Source: Leifsonia sp. 71-9 (GTDB lineage Bacteria > Actinomycetota > Actinomycetes > Actinomycetales > Microbacteriaceae). From it: 43,554 nt of DNA. The position numbers were made by a program, and so were the translations under genes. The notes below the pieces were generated by a model. That model was not told where the DNA came from. It ran no database searches and was given only the letters and a program-made list of their open reading frames with translations. The DNA lies in the NCBI RefSeq assembly GCF_001898805.1, contig NZ_MKVJ01000003.1:151807-195360 (forward strand). Reading direction: 5' to 3'. Below are positions 7,606 through 15,235 of the stretch, in pieces (the stretch's first letter is position 1; each line of letters begins with the position of its first letter).

Positions 7606-8808
7606 TCAGGAGGCGGCTTCGGCCTCCGGCAGCGGCTCCTTGGGCAGCTTGCGCACCTTCGCGCGGCGCTTGCGGCGGTCGGGGATCATGGAGCGCATCT
7701 CCTCCAGCTTGCCGAAGCAGAGGAGGCGGTCGCCGGGTTCCAGCAGCACGCCGCTGCGCGGGTTCGGGATGACGGAGCTGCCGCGGTGCACGGTCAGCAC
7801 CGTGATGTCGCGGTCCCACAGTCCGGACTCCTTGATCGTCTTCCCGACGAGGTCCGCGTTAGTGTGCACGAGCAGTTCGGCGACGCCGTAACCGGTCGAG
7901 ACGGTGAGGCGCTGCCGCACGTCGATCTCGGGGAAGGCGACCTGGTTGTCGATGAAGTCGATGATCGCGCCGGCGACGTCGAGGCCGGTGGCGCGCTCGA
8001 TGCCTTCGAGGCCGGGGGAGGAGTTGACCTCCATCACCAGGGGTCCGTCGTTGCCCTCGAGCATGTCGACTCCGGCGACGCGCAGCCCCATGATCTGCGC
8101 CGCCCGGACGGCCGCCTGCTCGTACTCGGGCGTCAGCTCCACCTTCTCCACGGTGCCGCCGCGGTGCACGTTGGAGCGGAACTCGTCCCCGTTCGCGACG
8201 CGCCGCATCGCCGCGACGACGCGGTCGCCGACCACGAGGGCGCGGATGTCGCGCCCGCGGCTCTCGCTGATGAAGCTCTGGATGAGCACGTTCTGCTTGG
8301 TGGAGTGCAGCGTCTCGATGATCGACTCGGCGATCTTCACCTCGGGCGCCAGGATCACGCCGATGCCCTGCGTGCCCTCGAGCAGCTTGATGACGACCGG
8401 TGCGCCGCCGACCTGCTCGATGGCGCGGCGCACGTCGTTGCGGTTGTTGACGAATGTCGTCGCCGGCATCGAGATGTTGTGCCGGGACAGGATCTGGCTG
8501 GCGCGCAGCTTGTCGCGGGAGTTGGTGATCCCGTTGGCGGTGTTCGGGGTGTAGACGTCCATCTGTTCGAACTGCCGCACCACGGCGGTGCCGAAGTAGG
8601 TGATCGAGTTGCCGATGCGGGGCAGGATGGCGTCGTAGTCCGACAGGAGCTTGCCGCGGTACTGCAGGTCGGGCTCGTCTCCCGACAGGTCGATCGCGAA
8701 CCGCAGGGTGTTGAGCACCTTGACCCGGTGGCCGCGCTGCAGCGCCGCCGCGCGGAGCCGTTGCGTCGAGTAGGCGTGCGGGGCGCGCGAGAGGATGGCG
8801 AGTTTCAC
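7606..8808 (-). CDS. rimK: RimK-family ATP-grasp L-glutamate ligase with C-terminal TrkA-C domain
   Basis: 400 residues from GTG at 8808, which has AGGAG six bases upstream; the ATG at 8850 would overlap the divergent gene. Residues 1-290 are RimK-like: LAILSRAPHAYSTQRL, LPRIGNSITYFG, and the ATP-grasp block VVIKLLEGTQGIGVILA with VMEVNSSPGLEGIE. RimK adds Glu residues to the C terminus of ribosomal protein S6. Residues 310-385 form a TrkA-C (RCK-C) domain (AELLVHTNADLVGKTIKE, then LLEPGDRLLCFG), a ligand-sensing module in K+ channels that may sense a nucleotide here. The C terminus is very basic. It faces a RimB-like gene, supporting a common role. Confidence 0.9.
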   Translation of the reverse strand: MKLAILSRAPHAYSTQRLRAAALQRGHRVKVLNTLRFAIDLSGDEPDLQYRGKLLSDYDAILPRIGNSITYFGTAVVRQFEQMDVYTPNTANGITNSRDKLRASQILSRHNISMPATTFVNNRNDVRRAIEQVGGAPVVIKLLEGTQGIGVILAPEVKIAESIIETLHSTKQNVLIQSFISESRGRDIRALVVGDRVVAAMRRVANGDEFRSNVHRGGTVEKVELTPEYEQAAVRAAQIMGLRVAGVDMLEGNDGPLVMEVNSSPGLEGIERATGLDVAGAIIDFIDNQVAFPEIDVRQRLTVSTGYGVAELLVHTNADLVGKTIKESGLWDRDITVLTVHRGSSVIPNPRSGVLLEPGDRLLCFGKLEEMRSMIPDRRKRRAKVRKLPKEPLPEAEAAS

Positions 8809-8832
8809 CGGTGCTCCTGCCAAGATGGGGGA

Positions 8833-9306
8833 ATGGCTGACGACCTCCATTCAAACACCGTGGCGGTCGGCTGGCGCGAGTGGGTGGAGCTTCCGGGCAT
8901 CGGCGTGCCGTGGATCAAGGTCAAGATCGACACGGGCGCCCGCAGCTCGGCCCTCCACACCTTCGACGTCGAGGAGCTCGACGGCAACCGGGTGCGCTTC
9001 ACGGTGCACCCGTGGCAGGACTCCGACGCGGACGCCATCGAGGTCGAGTGCGACATCCACGACCGCCGCGTCGTGCGGAGCTCGTCGGGCCACACGGAGG
9101 AGCGCATCGTCGTCCTCCTCGAGCTCGCCCTCGCCGGGCGGACGGTCCAGGCCGAGACCACGCTGAGCAACCGCGACCAGATGGGTTTCCGGATGCTCGT
9201 GGGCCGGGAGGCGCTGCGCCAGGGCTTCCTCGTCGACCCGGGCAAGTCGTTCCTGGGCGGCCGCGCCCCGCGCGATGTGCGTCGCCGCAACCGCGGCCGC
9301 GTCTAG
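8833..9306 (+). CDS. RimB-like retropepsin-fold protease (ATP-dependent zinc protease family)
   Basis: 157 residues. The motif KVKIDTGARSSALH is the D-T-G active-site loop of the PF05618 family, and MLVGREAL is the conserved closing block. In Pseudomonas the homologue RimB is encoded with RimK and acts on the same ribosomal modification system. Pairing with rimK here supports that role. The ATG at 8833 follows GGGGGA. Only 24 bp separate its start from the divergent rimK start. Confidence 0.87.
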   Translation: MADDLHSNTVAVGWREWVELPGIGVPWIKVKIDTGARSSALHTFDVEELDGNRVRFTVHPWQDSDADAIEVECDIHDRRVVRSSSGHTEERIVVLLELALAGRTVQAETTLSNRDQMGFRMLVGREALRQGFLVDPGKSFLGGRAPRDVRRRNRGRV

Positions 9307-9332
9307 CGCACCGTCCGTCATAGGGTGGCGGG

Positions 9333-9824
9333 ATGAGCGACGTGGATGTGCATGCGGCCGGACCGGACGAGTGGGCGGCCGTCGGCGGCCTGCGCTGGGA
9401 CTCCCTCCTGGAGTTCGGCGGCGAGCCCGACGACGCCCGGGAGGTGTTCGCGGCGCGGTTCGCCGAGTGGGCTGACGCCAACCAGGGCTCGCACACCTGC
9501 TTCGTGGCGGTGTCCGATGGCGAGGTCGTCGGGATGACCTGGCTCGCCCGCACGCCGCGGGTGCCCAGCGCGCGGTCCTTCGACCGGGAGTCCGGCGACC
9601 TGCAGTGCGCGTACGTCGTGCCGGCGCTCCGCGGCGCAGGGATCGGGGGCCGGCTCATCGACGCGGTCCTGGGCCGTGCGGCGGAGCTCGGGGTCGAGCG
9701 CGTCACCGTGCACTCGAGCCCGCGCGCGGTGCCGGTCTACGAGCGTCACGGCTTCGCGTCCGACGCCCGCATGCTCCACACGCCCGTGTCGCATGAGGAT
9801 CTGTTCACCCGGAACGAACGGTAG
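9333..9824 (+). CDS. GNAT-family N-acetyltransferase
   Basis: 163 residues. The acetyl-CoA loop is in VVPALRGAGIGGRLIDAVLG (about 93-112), followed by VTVHSSPRAVPVYERHGF, the usual beta-6/alpha-4 end of the GNAT fold. The substrate cannot be told. It lies 26 bp behind the RimB-like gene on the same strand and could be co-transcribed. A hairpin with a T-rich tail follows the stop. Confidence 0.88.
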   Translation: MSDVDVHAAGPDEWAAVGGLRWDSLLEFGGEPDDAREVFAARFAEWADANQGSHTCFVAVSDGEVVGMTWLARTPRVPSARSFDRESGDLQCAYVVPALRGAGIGGRLIDAVLGRAAELGVERVTVHSSPRAVPVYERHGFASDARMLHTPVSHEDLFTRNER

Positions 9825-10234
9825 ACCACCGTGTCCACCGTCAACTCCTGACGGTTTCTGTCCTCCACATTGAGGACACGGCATGCGGGGCAATAGCGTG
9901 GGGATCAGCCCGGGGATGCCGCCGCGATGTGGATTCGAAATCCGAACAGCGATGACGTCTCAACCCGACACGGAGCAGTCGGCATCCCCTGGGGGCTTCC
10001 TCCCGGTGGACGCGGCGCGCAGCGCCCCCACCCTCCCGGTCCCGCTCCGACAACCCGAATGCGGAGCGTCCGCCGTCGTCGACGGGCCGGCCCCGCGGTC
10101 CCTCCCGGAACCCGGCCCGTCGCGACTGCACCACGGTGCGCGGAGTCGATTCGCCCGGTTCGCGTCATAGATCGTGGCGACCGTCGTCTCACCTCGTGGA
10201 GGGGTGCATCCCTCCGCCGCAGAGAGGACCAGTC
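9825..10234. other. Intergenic stretch with three short hairpins
   Basis: No convincing gene. After the terminator there is a second 7-bp hairpin TGTCCTC-CACATT-GAGGACA (9859-9878). Just before the Cys-containing small gene lies GGAGGG-GTGCAT-CCCTCC (10198-10215), which would sit in its 5' leader. A plus-strand frame at 9883-10170 is Pro/Arg/Ser-rich and judged non-coding. Confidence 0.55.
9837..9855 (+). terminator. Probable rho-independent terminator of the GNAT gene
   Basis: ACCGTCA-ACTCC-TGACGGT is a perfect 7-bp stem with a 5-nt loop, followed by TTTCT, 12 bp behind the stop codon. Confidence 0.6.
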
Positions 10235-10399
10235 ATGACGAAGACCGCGACGCCGGAGCCGATCGACACCGAGGAGCTGGGCAACCCGCTCGACTTCCAC
10301 GCGGAGGTCTACGAGAGCACGCTCACGCACGAGGAGATCCTGGTCGGCTGCTGGTGCCCGATCGGCCGCACCCACACCTACGCCGAAGCGGTCGCCTGA
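10235..10399 (+). CDS. 54-residue acidic peptide ending in a Cys-Trp-Cys motif
   Basis: The ATG at 10235 follows AGAGAGGACC. The N-terminal 36 residues are rich in Glu/Asp/Thr (TATPEPIDTEELGNPLDF, then ESTLTHEEILVG); the last 17 are CWCPIGRTHTYAEAVA-like. An acidic leader with a short Cys/Thr-containing tail is the layout of RiPP precursor peptides. However, no modification enzyme lies in the window, and it could instead be a small metal- or redox-active protein. A hairpin lies just upstream. I do not recognise the family. Confidence 0.6.
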   Translation: MTKTATPEPIDTEELGNPLDFHAEVYESTLTHEEILVGCWCPIGRTHTYAEAVA

Positions 10400-10409
10400 G
10401 GCGCTCCCG

Positions 10410-11027
10410 CTAGACGGCGGGCGAGGCCGGGGTGGCGACCCCGCGGCCGAAGGTGATCGCCCGGATGATCTGGATGATCCCGAGCACGATCAGGCTGATG
10501 CCCGTGAGGATGAACAGCACCACGATCCCCCACAGCGGGGTGAAGAGCAGCACGATGCCGGCGATGATGCTCAGGATGCCGAAGAAGATCGCCCAGCCGC
10601 GCGACGGGGAGTCGCCGAGCTGAGCCAGGGTGACCGCGCCCTCCACGATCCACGCGATCCCGACGAGGATCCCGAGGAACACGGCCAGGAACGCGGTGGT
10701 GCCGCTGAGGTTGGCGAACGCGATGATCGCGCCGATCACGAGCAGCACGCCGAACACGATGTCGAGCGCCCGCGAGCCCCCGCTGAGGCCCTTGGCGAAG
10801 ATCCCGATGCTCAGGTACGCCAGCCCGGAGACGAGCAGGGAGATGGCGAGCAGGACGGTCAGGCCGACCGCGGCGGTCTTCGGCCAGAACACGATGATGA
10901 CGCCGATGACGAGCGCCACCGTGCCGCTGATCCCGAGCGCGACACGCACGCTGTTGATGACCGAATTGGTCATGTCCTTGCCGTTGAGCGAGAAGGCGGC
11001 GAACCCCGAAGGCTGTGAAGTCGACAT
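10410..11027 (-). CDS. HdeD/DUF308-family membrane protein
   Basis: 205 residues with about six hydrophobic segments in pairs (for example TVALVIGVIIVFWP, IVFGVLLVIGAIIAF, AWIVEGAVTL, GIVLLFTPLWGIVVLF), the pattern of HdeD-like acid-resistance membrane proteins. The ATG at 11027 is preferred; AAAGGA lies eight bases upstream, whereas the ATG three codons earlier touches it. The 3' end faces the Cys-peptide gene 10 bp away. Confidence 0.82.
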   Translation of the reverse strand: MSTSQPSGFAAFSLNGKDMTNSVINSVRVALGISGTVALVIGVIIVFWPKTAAVGLTVLLAISLLVSGLAYLSIGIFAKGLSGGSRALDIVFGVLLVIGAIIAFANLSGTTAFLAVFLGILVGIAWIVEGAVTLAQLGDSPSRGWAIFFGILSIIAGIVLLFTPLWGIVVLFILTGISLIVLGIIQIIRAITFGRGVATPASPAV

Positions 11028-11116
11028 CGTGAGCATCCTTTCCGTGGATGCTTCGGACGCTAGCGCTCAGCGCCCCCGCCTGTCTATGACCGTCGTCACG
11101 GACGGTCGAACGGCGG

Positions 11117-11221
11117 TCAGCGCAGTCGCTCCTCCTCCTCGCGCTCCAGGCGCTCCTTCTCGGCCACCTTGGCCTCTTCGGTCTTCTGGATCTCTTCTTC
11201 GCGCGGGGTCTTGTTCGTCAT
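11117..11221 (-). CDS. 34-residue highly charged helical mini-protein
   Basis: Starting at the ATG at 11221 the product is MTNKTPREEEIQKTEEAK followed by an almost uninterrupted Glu/Arg/Lys helix ending ERLR. It begins 10 bp behind the stop of the DNA ligase gene and has the same strand, so it is probably co-transcribed. Its composition would give a single long charged helix. Function unknown. Confidence 0.55.
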   Translation of the reverse strand: MTNKTPREEEIQKTEEAKVAEKERLEREEEERLR

Positions 11222-11231
11222 GCCCCGGAGC

Positions 11232-12764
11232 CTACTCCGGGGTGCCGCGCAGGAGCCCGCGGAGGTTCGTGATCGTGTCGGCCTCGGCGGCCGGCTTGTC
11301 GTCGCGGTAGCGCTTCACGCGCGCGAACCGCAGGGCGATGCCGCCCGGGTACCGGCTCGAGCGCTGCACGCCGTCGATCGCGATCTCGACGACGGTCGTG
11401 GGCGCGACCCACACCGTGCCGGGCGTGCGCCGCACCTCGATCTCCTGGAACAGCTCCGTCTGCATCCGCAGCATCTCGTCGGTCAGGCCTTTGAAGGTCT
11501 TGCCGACCATGACGAAGCCGCCCGGCTCGCCGTACTCGCCGTCGGGGTCACGGGCGCCAAGGTGGAGGTTGGAGAGCAGCCCCTGCCGGCGCCCCGACCC
11601 CCATTCGCAGGCGAGCACGACCAGGTCGTAGGTGTGCACCGGCTTGACCTTGATCCAGCTCGACCCGCGCCGCCCCGCCGCGTACGGCGAGCCGAGGGCC
11701 TTGACGACCACGCCCTCCTGCCCGGCCGCGAGGGCGTCGCGGGCGACCTGCTCGGCGACGTCGGGGTCGTCGGTGACGCGGCCCGGGATGCGGTGCTCGC
11801 CCGCCACCCGCTCCAGCTCCGCGCGGCGCACGGAGAGCGGCTCGTCGAGCAGGTCGCGGCCGTCGACGTGCAGGATGTCGAAGAACCAGGGGTGCAGCAC
11901 GGTCTCGCCGACCGACTCCGACCCGAAGCGCGACATCGTCTCCTGGAACGGGCGCGGCCCGCCGTCCTCGTCGAGGGCGAGCGTCTCGCCGTCCAGGATG
12001 AGGTCGCGCGCGGGCATCGTGCGCACGACCTCCACGACCTCGGGCACGCGGTGCGTGATGTCGGCGAGGGTGCGGGTGAAGACGCGCACCTCGTCCCCGT
12101 TGCGGTGCACTTGGATGCGCGCCCCGTCCAGCTTGAACTCGACCGACGCCTCCCCGGTCGCCTCGAGTGCGGCGCTCGCGCTCGCCGCCGTCGCCGCCAG
12201 CATCGGCATGACCGGCCGGCCGACGACGAGTCCGACGGCGTCGAGCTCGTCCGCGGTGCCCGTCAGCGCCAGGACCGCGGTCTCGCCAAGATCGCCCGAC
12301 AGCATCGCGGCCCGGCGCACGCTCGCGGCGGGACGGTCTGCGGCGCGGGCGACGGCGTCGAGGAGCACGCCCTCCAGCGCTCCCGTGCGCATCTCGCCGA
12401 GCAGCACCCGGCCGATGAAGTCCTGCTCGGCCGCCGTCGCCCGCGCCGTGAGCGCGCGCAACGCGGCGGTGCGCTCGGCGGCGGACCCGGTGCCCGAGAG
12501 GGTGAGCAGATGGTCGAGGAACGCGTCCAGGTCGCCGATGGTGAGTGTCGCCTCCGCCGCCGGCTCGCCCATCGCGGCACCGAGGCCGCGCCAGCCGACG
12601 CCGACGCGCCCCTGCCGCGGCCGGCCCACCAGCATCCCGACCGCCGGGGCGATCTCGTCCCGGGCCAGGCTGGTCAGCAGTCCGGCGAGGGCGTCGACCT
12701 TCGCCAGCCGCGACCGCGTGGCGGTGACAGCGTCTGAGGTGGTCACGAGCGCATCGAGGAGCAC
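11232..12764 (-). CDS. ligB: ATP-dependent DNA ligase, LigB type
   Basis: 510 residues, close to mycobacterial LigB (about 507). The N-terminal DNA-binding domain begins LLDALVTTSDAVTATRSRLA. The nucleotidyltransferase motif I with the adenylated Lys is FKLDGARIQVH, with DGETLAL, FFDILHVDG and EGVVVKA following, then WIKVKPVHTYDLVV and the OB domain ending RSSRYPGGIALRFARVKRYR. It seals nicks using ATP and is accessory to the NAD-dependent LigA. The GTG at 12764 fits the family N terminus; an in-frame ATG at 12800 is possible but adds Gly-rich residues. Confidence 0.92.
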   Translation of the reverse strand: MLLDALVTTSDAVTATRSRLAKVDALAGLLTSLARDEIAPAVGMLVGRPRQGRVGVGWRGLGAAMGEPAAEATLTIGDLDAFLDHLLTLSGTGSAAERTAALRALTARATAAEQDFIGRVLLGEMRTGALEGVLLDAVARAADRPAASVRRAAMLSGDLGETAVLALTGTADELDAVGLVVGRPVMPMLAATAASASAALEATGEASVEFKLDGARIQVHRNGDEVRVFTRTLADITHRVPEVVEVVRTMPARDLILDGETLALDEDGGPRPFQETMSRFGSESVGETVLHPWFFDILHVDGRDLLDEPLSVRRAELERVAGEHRIPGRVTDDPDVAEQVARDALAAGQEGVVVKALGSPYAAGRRGSSWIKVKPVHTYDLVVLACEWGSGRRQGLLSNLHLGARDPDGEYGEPGGFVMVGKTFKGLTDEMLRMQTELFQEIEVRRTPGTVWVAPTTVVEIAIDGVQRSSRYPGGIALRFARVKRYRDDKPAAEADTITNLRGLLRGTPE

Positions 12765-12822
12765 GCCGCCCAGTCTCCCACCGCCCCCCGACAGCGCCAC
12801 CCCCGCGTCCCGCGCTGCCGAG

Positions 12823-12872
12823 GTTCACGTCGTGGCGCTCATTCCGCCCGTTTCAACCGCAACGACGTGAAC
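12823..12872. repeat. 11-bp inverted repeat behind the NUDIX gene
   Basis: GTTCACGTCGT (12823-12833) is matched exactly by ACGACGTGAAC (12862-12872) around a 28-bp loop. It lies 33 bp beyond the NUDIX stop and upstream of ligB, both on the minus strand. It could end NUDIX transcription, or be two operator half-sites controlling ligB. Confidence 0.7.
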
Positions 12873-12905
12873 GTCGGCGGCTGCGGACAGGAGCGGGCGC
12901 GGAGG

Positions 12906-13364
12906 TCAGAGGCGGTCGGCGTCCTCCAGCACGCGGTCGACCCACGGGAAGGGGTCGAGGGCGCGCACCTCCGCGCGGGTGAACCATCCCACCTCGGCGA
13001 TCTCGTCCGGCTCGGCCGCGCGGGGTTCGCCCTGGAGGGTGCACAGGTAGGCGACGGTCACGTACGAGACCCGATCGCCGTTGCCGTAGACCACCTCGAG
13101 CGCGGGCCCGCCGTAGGCGTCCACCACCCGTCCCGCGACGGCCGCGACGCCGAGCTCCTCCCGGATCTCGCGTTCGAGCGCCGTGCGCGGCTCCTCGCCC
13201 GGCTCCACCCCGCCGCCGACCAGGCTCCAGCGCCCGCTCTGCGTGTGCCGCGCCAGCAGGTACCGGCCGCGCTCGTCGCGGACGACGGCGGTGACGCCGG
13301 GCAGGAGCAGCGTGCGGGTGCCGATGAGCGCCCGGATTTCTGCGATGTAGGGGGAGAGTGGCAT
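12906..13364 (-). CDS. NUDIX hydrolase
   Basis: 152 residues. The NUDIX box is complete: GGGVEPGEEPRTALEREIRE followed by ELGV, giving the metal-binding REXXEE core. The N-terminal strand pattern LLLPGVTAVVRDERGRYLLA and SGRWSLVGG fit the MutT fold. Such enzymes hydrolyse nucleoside diphosphates linked to another moiety; the substrate cannot be told. The start is the ATG at 13364. The gene is divergent from the lipoprotein gene. Confidence 0.9.
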   Translation of the reverse strand: MPLSPYIAEIRALIGTRTLLLPGVTAVVRDERGRYLLARHTQSGRWSLVGGGVEPGEEPRTALEREIREELGVAAVAGRVVDAYGGPALEVVYGNGDRVSYVTVAYLCTLQGEPRAAEPDEIAEVGWFTRAEVRALDPFPWVDRVLEDADRL

Positions 13365-13408
13365 CCAGCCACGCTACCCGTGGATAGGGTGAGCACCGGG
13401 GGTGGGGC

Positions 13409-13834
13409 ATGAGGGGATGCCGGAGGATCGCGTTCGTGGCGACGGCGCTGGCCGTGGTGCTGGGTGCGTCGACGGGCTGCGTGTCGATGCCGTCGCCGTT
13501 CGACGGGGCGAGGTCGCGCACGGACGAGCTTCCGTCGATCGTGCCGGAGCTCGACGGTGTGCAGGCGTCGAGCTCGCGCTATCAGGGGCAGGCGGCGGGA
13601 TACGACGTGTACCTGGTGAAGGGCGTTCCCCCGTACCGGATCTGCCTCGTCGTGACCGCCGGCACCGAGGACACGACGCTGGGCTCGTGCTCGGGCGGCT
13701 CCTCGTTGCAGACCCGGGTGGCCGACGGCACCACGTTCCGGGTGCAGCTGCAGGGCTTCGACGGCGATTCCGGGGCGAGCGGCGTCGAGATCTCGCCGTG
13801 GGTCCACGACGTGACGGGTGTCGACGGCCGCTGA
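13409..13834 (+). CDS. Lipoprotein of unknown function
   Basis: 141 residues. An Arg-containing N terminus, hydrophobic stretch (FVATALAVVLGA) and lipobox LGASTGC put the acylated Cys at residue 24, so the mature protein is membrane-anchored outside the cell. The remainder is beta-rich with one possible disulfide (ICLVV... and LGSC). No family is recognised. It converges on a small minus-strand gene 16 bp away. Confidence 0.75.
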   Translation: MRGCRRIAFVATALAVVLGASTGCVSMPSPFDGARSRTDELPSIVPELDGVQASSSRYQGQAAGYDVYLVKGVPPYRICLVVTAGTEDTTLGSCSGGSSLQTRVADGTTFRVQLQGFDGDSGASGVEISPWVHDVTGVDGR

Positions 13835-13850
13835 GCTAAGCGTGTGCGCC

Positions 13851-14057
13851 TCAGCGGGTGCCCAGGATGCGCTCGATGCGCAGCCACGTGCGCCGATCCA
13901 CGCGGTGGCGGTCGGCGTCCACCGCGGATCGCAGGGTGGTGTGCAGTGTGTCGCCCGCCACGTTCCGCGCCGTCTCGGTGACGCAGGTCACGAGGCCGTA
14001 GCCGGGCACGAGAAGGGTGCAGGTGACCGGCGATTCCGTGACCGATGACTGCGACAT
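13851..14057 (-). CDS. Small 68-residue protein of unknown function
   Basis: The ATG at 14057 has GGAGGAG ending six bases upstream, one of the strongest ribosome-binding sites in the window. The product has strands VTCTLLVPGYGLVTCVTET with two Cys, then a basic C-terminal helix (DRRTWLRIERIL). No family recognised. The short gap to the AraC gene (150 bp, divergent) holds promoters for both. Confidence 0.65.
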   Translation of the reverse strand: MSQSSVTESPVTCTLLVPGYGLVTCVTETARNVAGDTLHTTLRSAVDADRHRVDRRTWLRIERILGTR

Positions 14058-14207
14058 GGGCTGCTCCTCCGGGTGGGCGACGACCGTGAGGTCGAGTCTC
14101 GCCAGCACCCTGTCGCCCGAGAGGAACGCTGCGCGATCTGAGACAGGCGGTGCGCGTTCTGCTCCCCGGTGGTTCACTGGGACGAGGTTCGGGATCGGAG
14201 GAGATCG

Positions 14208-15152
14208 GTGACGTCGCGGCGATCGAAATGGGACGCCATGCCCCCGGTCCAGGGTCTGCGGCTCGCCGTCCGCGGCATCGCGGCGGTGGAGGCCAACCCG
14301 GCGCTCTCGGACTATCTGACCTCCGCCAATCTGAAGATCGTGCGGCTGGAGGAGTCGGACAGCCTGCGGATCAGGATGACGCGCTTCCCCGAGATCACCT
14401 TCGCGCACGCGAACCTGCCGCGCGCCGTCGTCGAGTGGCCGCGTGACGCGCTGTCGCTGACGCGGGCCGCCGTCATCGTGTGCGTGAGCGGGCGGATCGC
14501 GGTGACCTCCTCCTCGACGATCATCGAGCGGCGCCCCGGGCTGCACCTGATCCCGCCCGGCGACGCCCCGCTCACGTTCGAGACGCTGGACGGCCTCAAC
14601 GAGATCCTCTACATCAGCGCCCCGGCGTCCCTGGTGAGCGAACTGGATGTGCGGCGGAGGAGCGGCTCGCCCCGGCCGGAGGTGCCGGCGAACGTGCTCG
14701 CACCGCTGCTCGCCTTCGCGACCTCCCTCAGCTCCGGCACGGTGGGCAACTCGCTGGTCATCGGCCCGCTGCGCGCGGTGGCGATGGAGGTCGGGCGCGC
14801 GCTCGCCCGGCTGATCGCCGAGGGCGACCCGAGCGAGCTCACCCTGTTCTCGCGGACGATGCGCCTCATCGTCGACAACCACGCCGATCCCCGGCTGAGC
14901 GTGCCGCGGCTGGCCGAACTGGCCGGGGTGTCGTCGCGGAGCCTCCAGGCGGCGTTCGCGGCGGAGGGCGCGACCGTGGCCGGCGAGCTGCGCGCGACCC
15001 GGGCGCGGGCGGCGAAGGAGCTGCGGGAGCGCCACCCGGGCATGCCCGCGGAGCAGCTCGCCCGGACGGCGGGGTTCGGCTCGGTCTCGTCGCTCTACCG
15101 GGCTCTGGAGCGCGACAGCGCCGCTGGGGACGCCCGACCGGACCCGTCCTGA
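14208..15152 (+). CDS. AraC-family transcriptional regulator
   Basis: 314 residues. The C-terminal AraC/XylS domain (about 225-305) contains LSVPRLAELAGVSSRSLQAA and the second helix-turn-helix PAEQLARTAGFGSVSSLYRA. The N-terminal part is an AraC-binding-like sensor domain (GLHLIPPGDAPLTFE). GTG at 14208 is chosen because GGAGGAG lies five bases before it; an ATG at 14235 is an alternative. The target may be the adjacent esterase gene (83 bp downstream) or the divergent small gene. Confidence 0.85.
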   Translation: MTSRRSKWDAMPPVQGLRLAVRGIAAVEANPALSDYLTSANLKIVRLEESDSLRIRMTRFPEITFAHANLPRAVVEWPRDALSLTRAAVIVCVSGRIAVTSSSTIIERRPGLHLIPPGDAPLTFETLDGLNEILYISAPASLVSELDVRRRSGSPRPEVPANVLAPLLAFATSLSSGTVGNSLVIGPLRAVAMEVGRALARLIAEGDPSELTLFSRTMRLIVDNHADPRLSVPRLAELAGVSSRSLQAAFAAEGATVAGELRATRARAAKELRERHPGMPAEQLARTAGFGSVSSLYRALERDSAAGDARPDPS

Positions 15153-15235
15153 TGATTCCTTCGCACGGATCTTCTGAGAAGACGCGCAGGTTCGGAAGGA
15201 CGAATCGCAGCGGTGGAGGCCGTGCATCCGCTTGA

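Noticed and set aside
9883-10170. 95-codon plus-strand open frame
   Set aside because: Pro/Arg/Ser-rich composition, hairpins within, and no ribosome-binding site.
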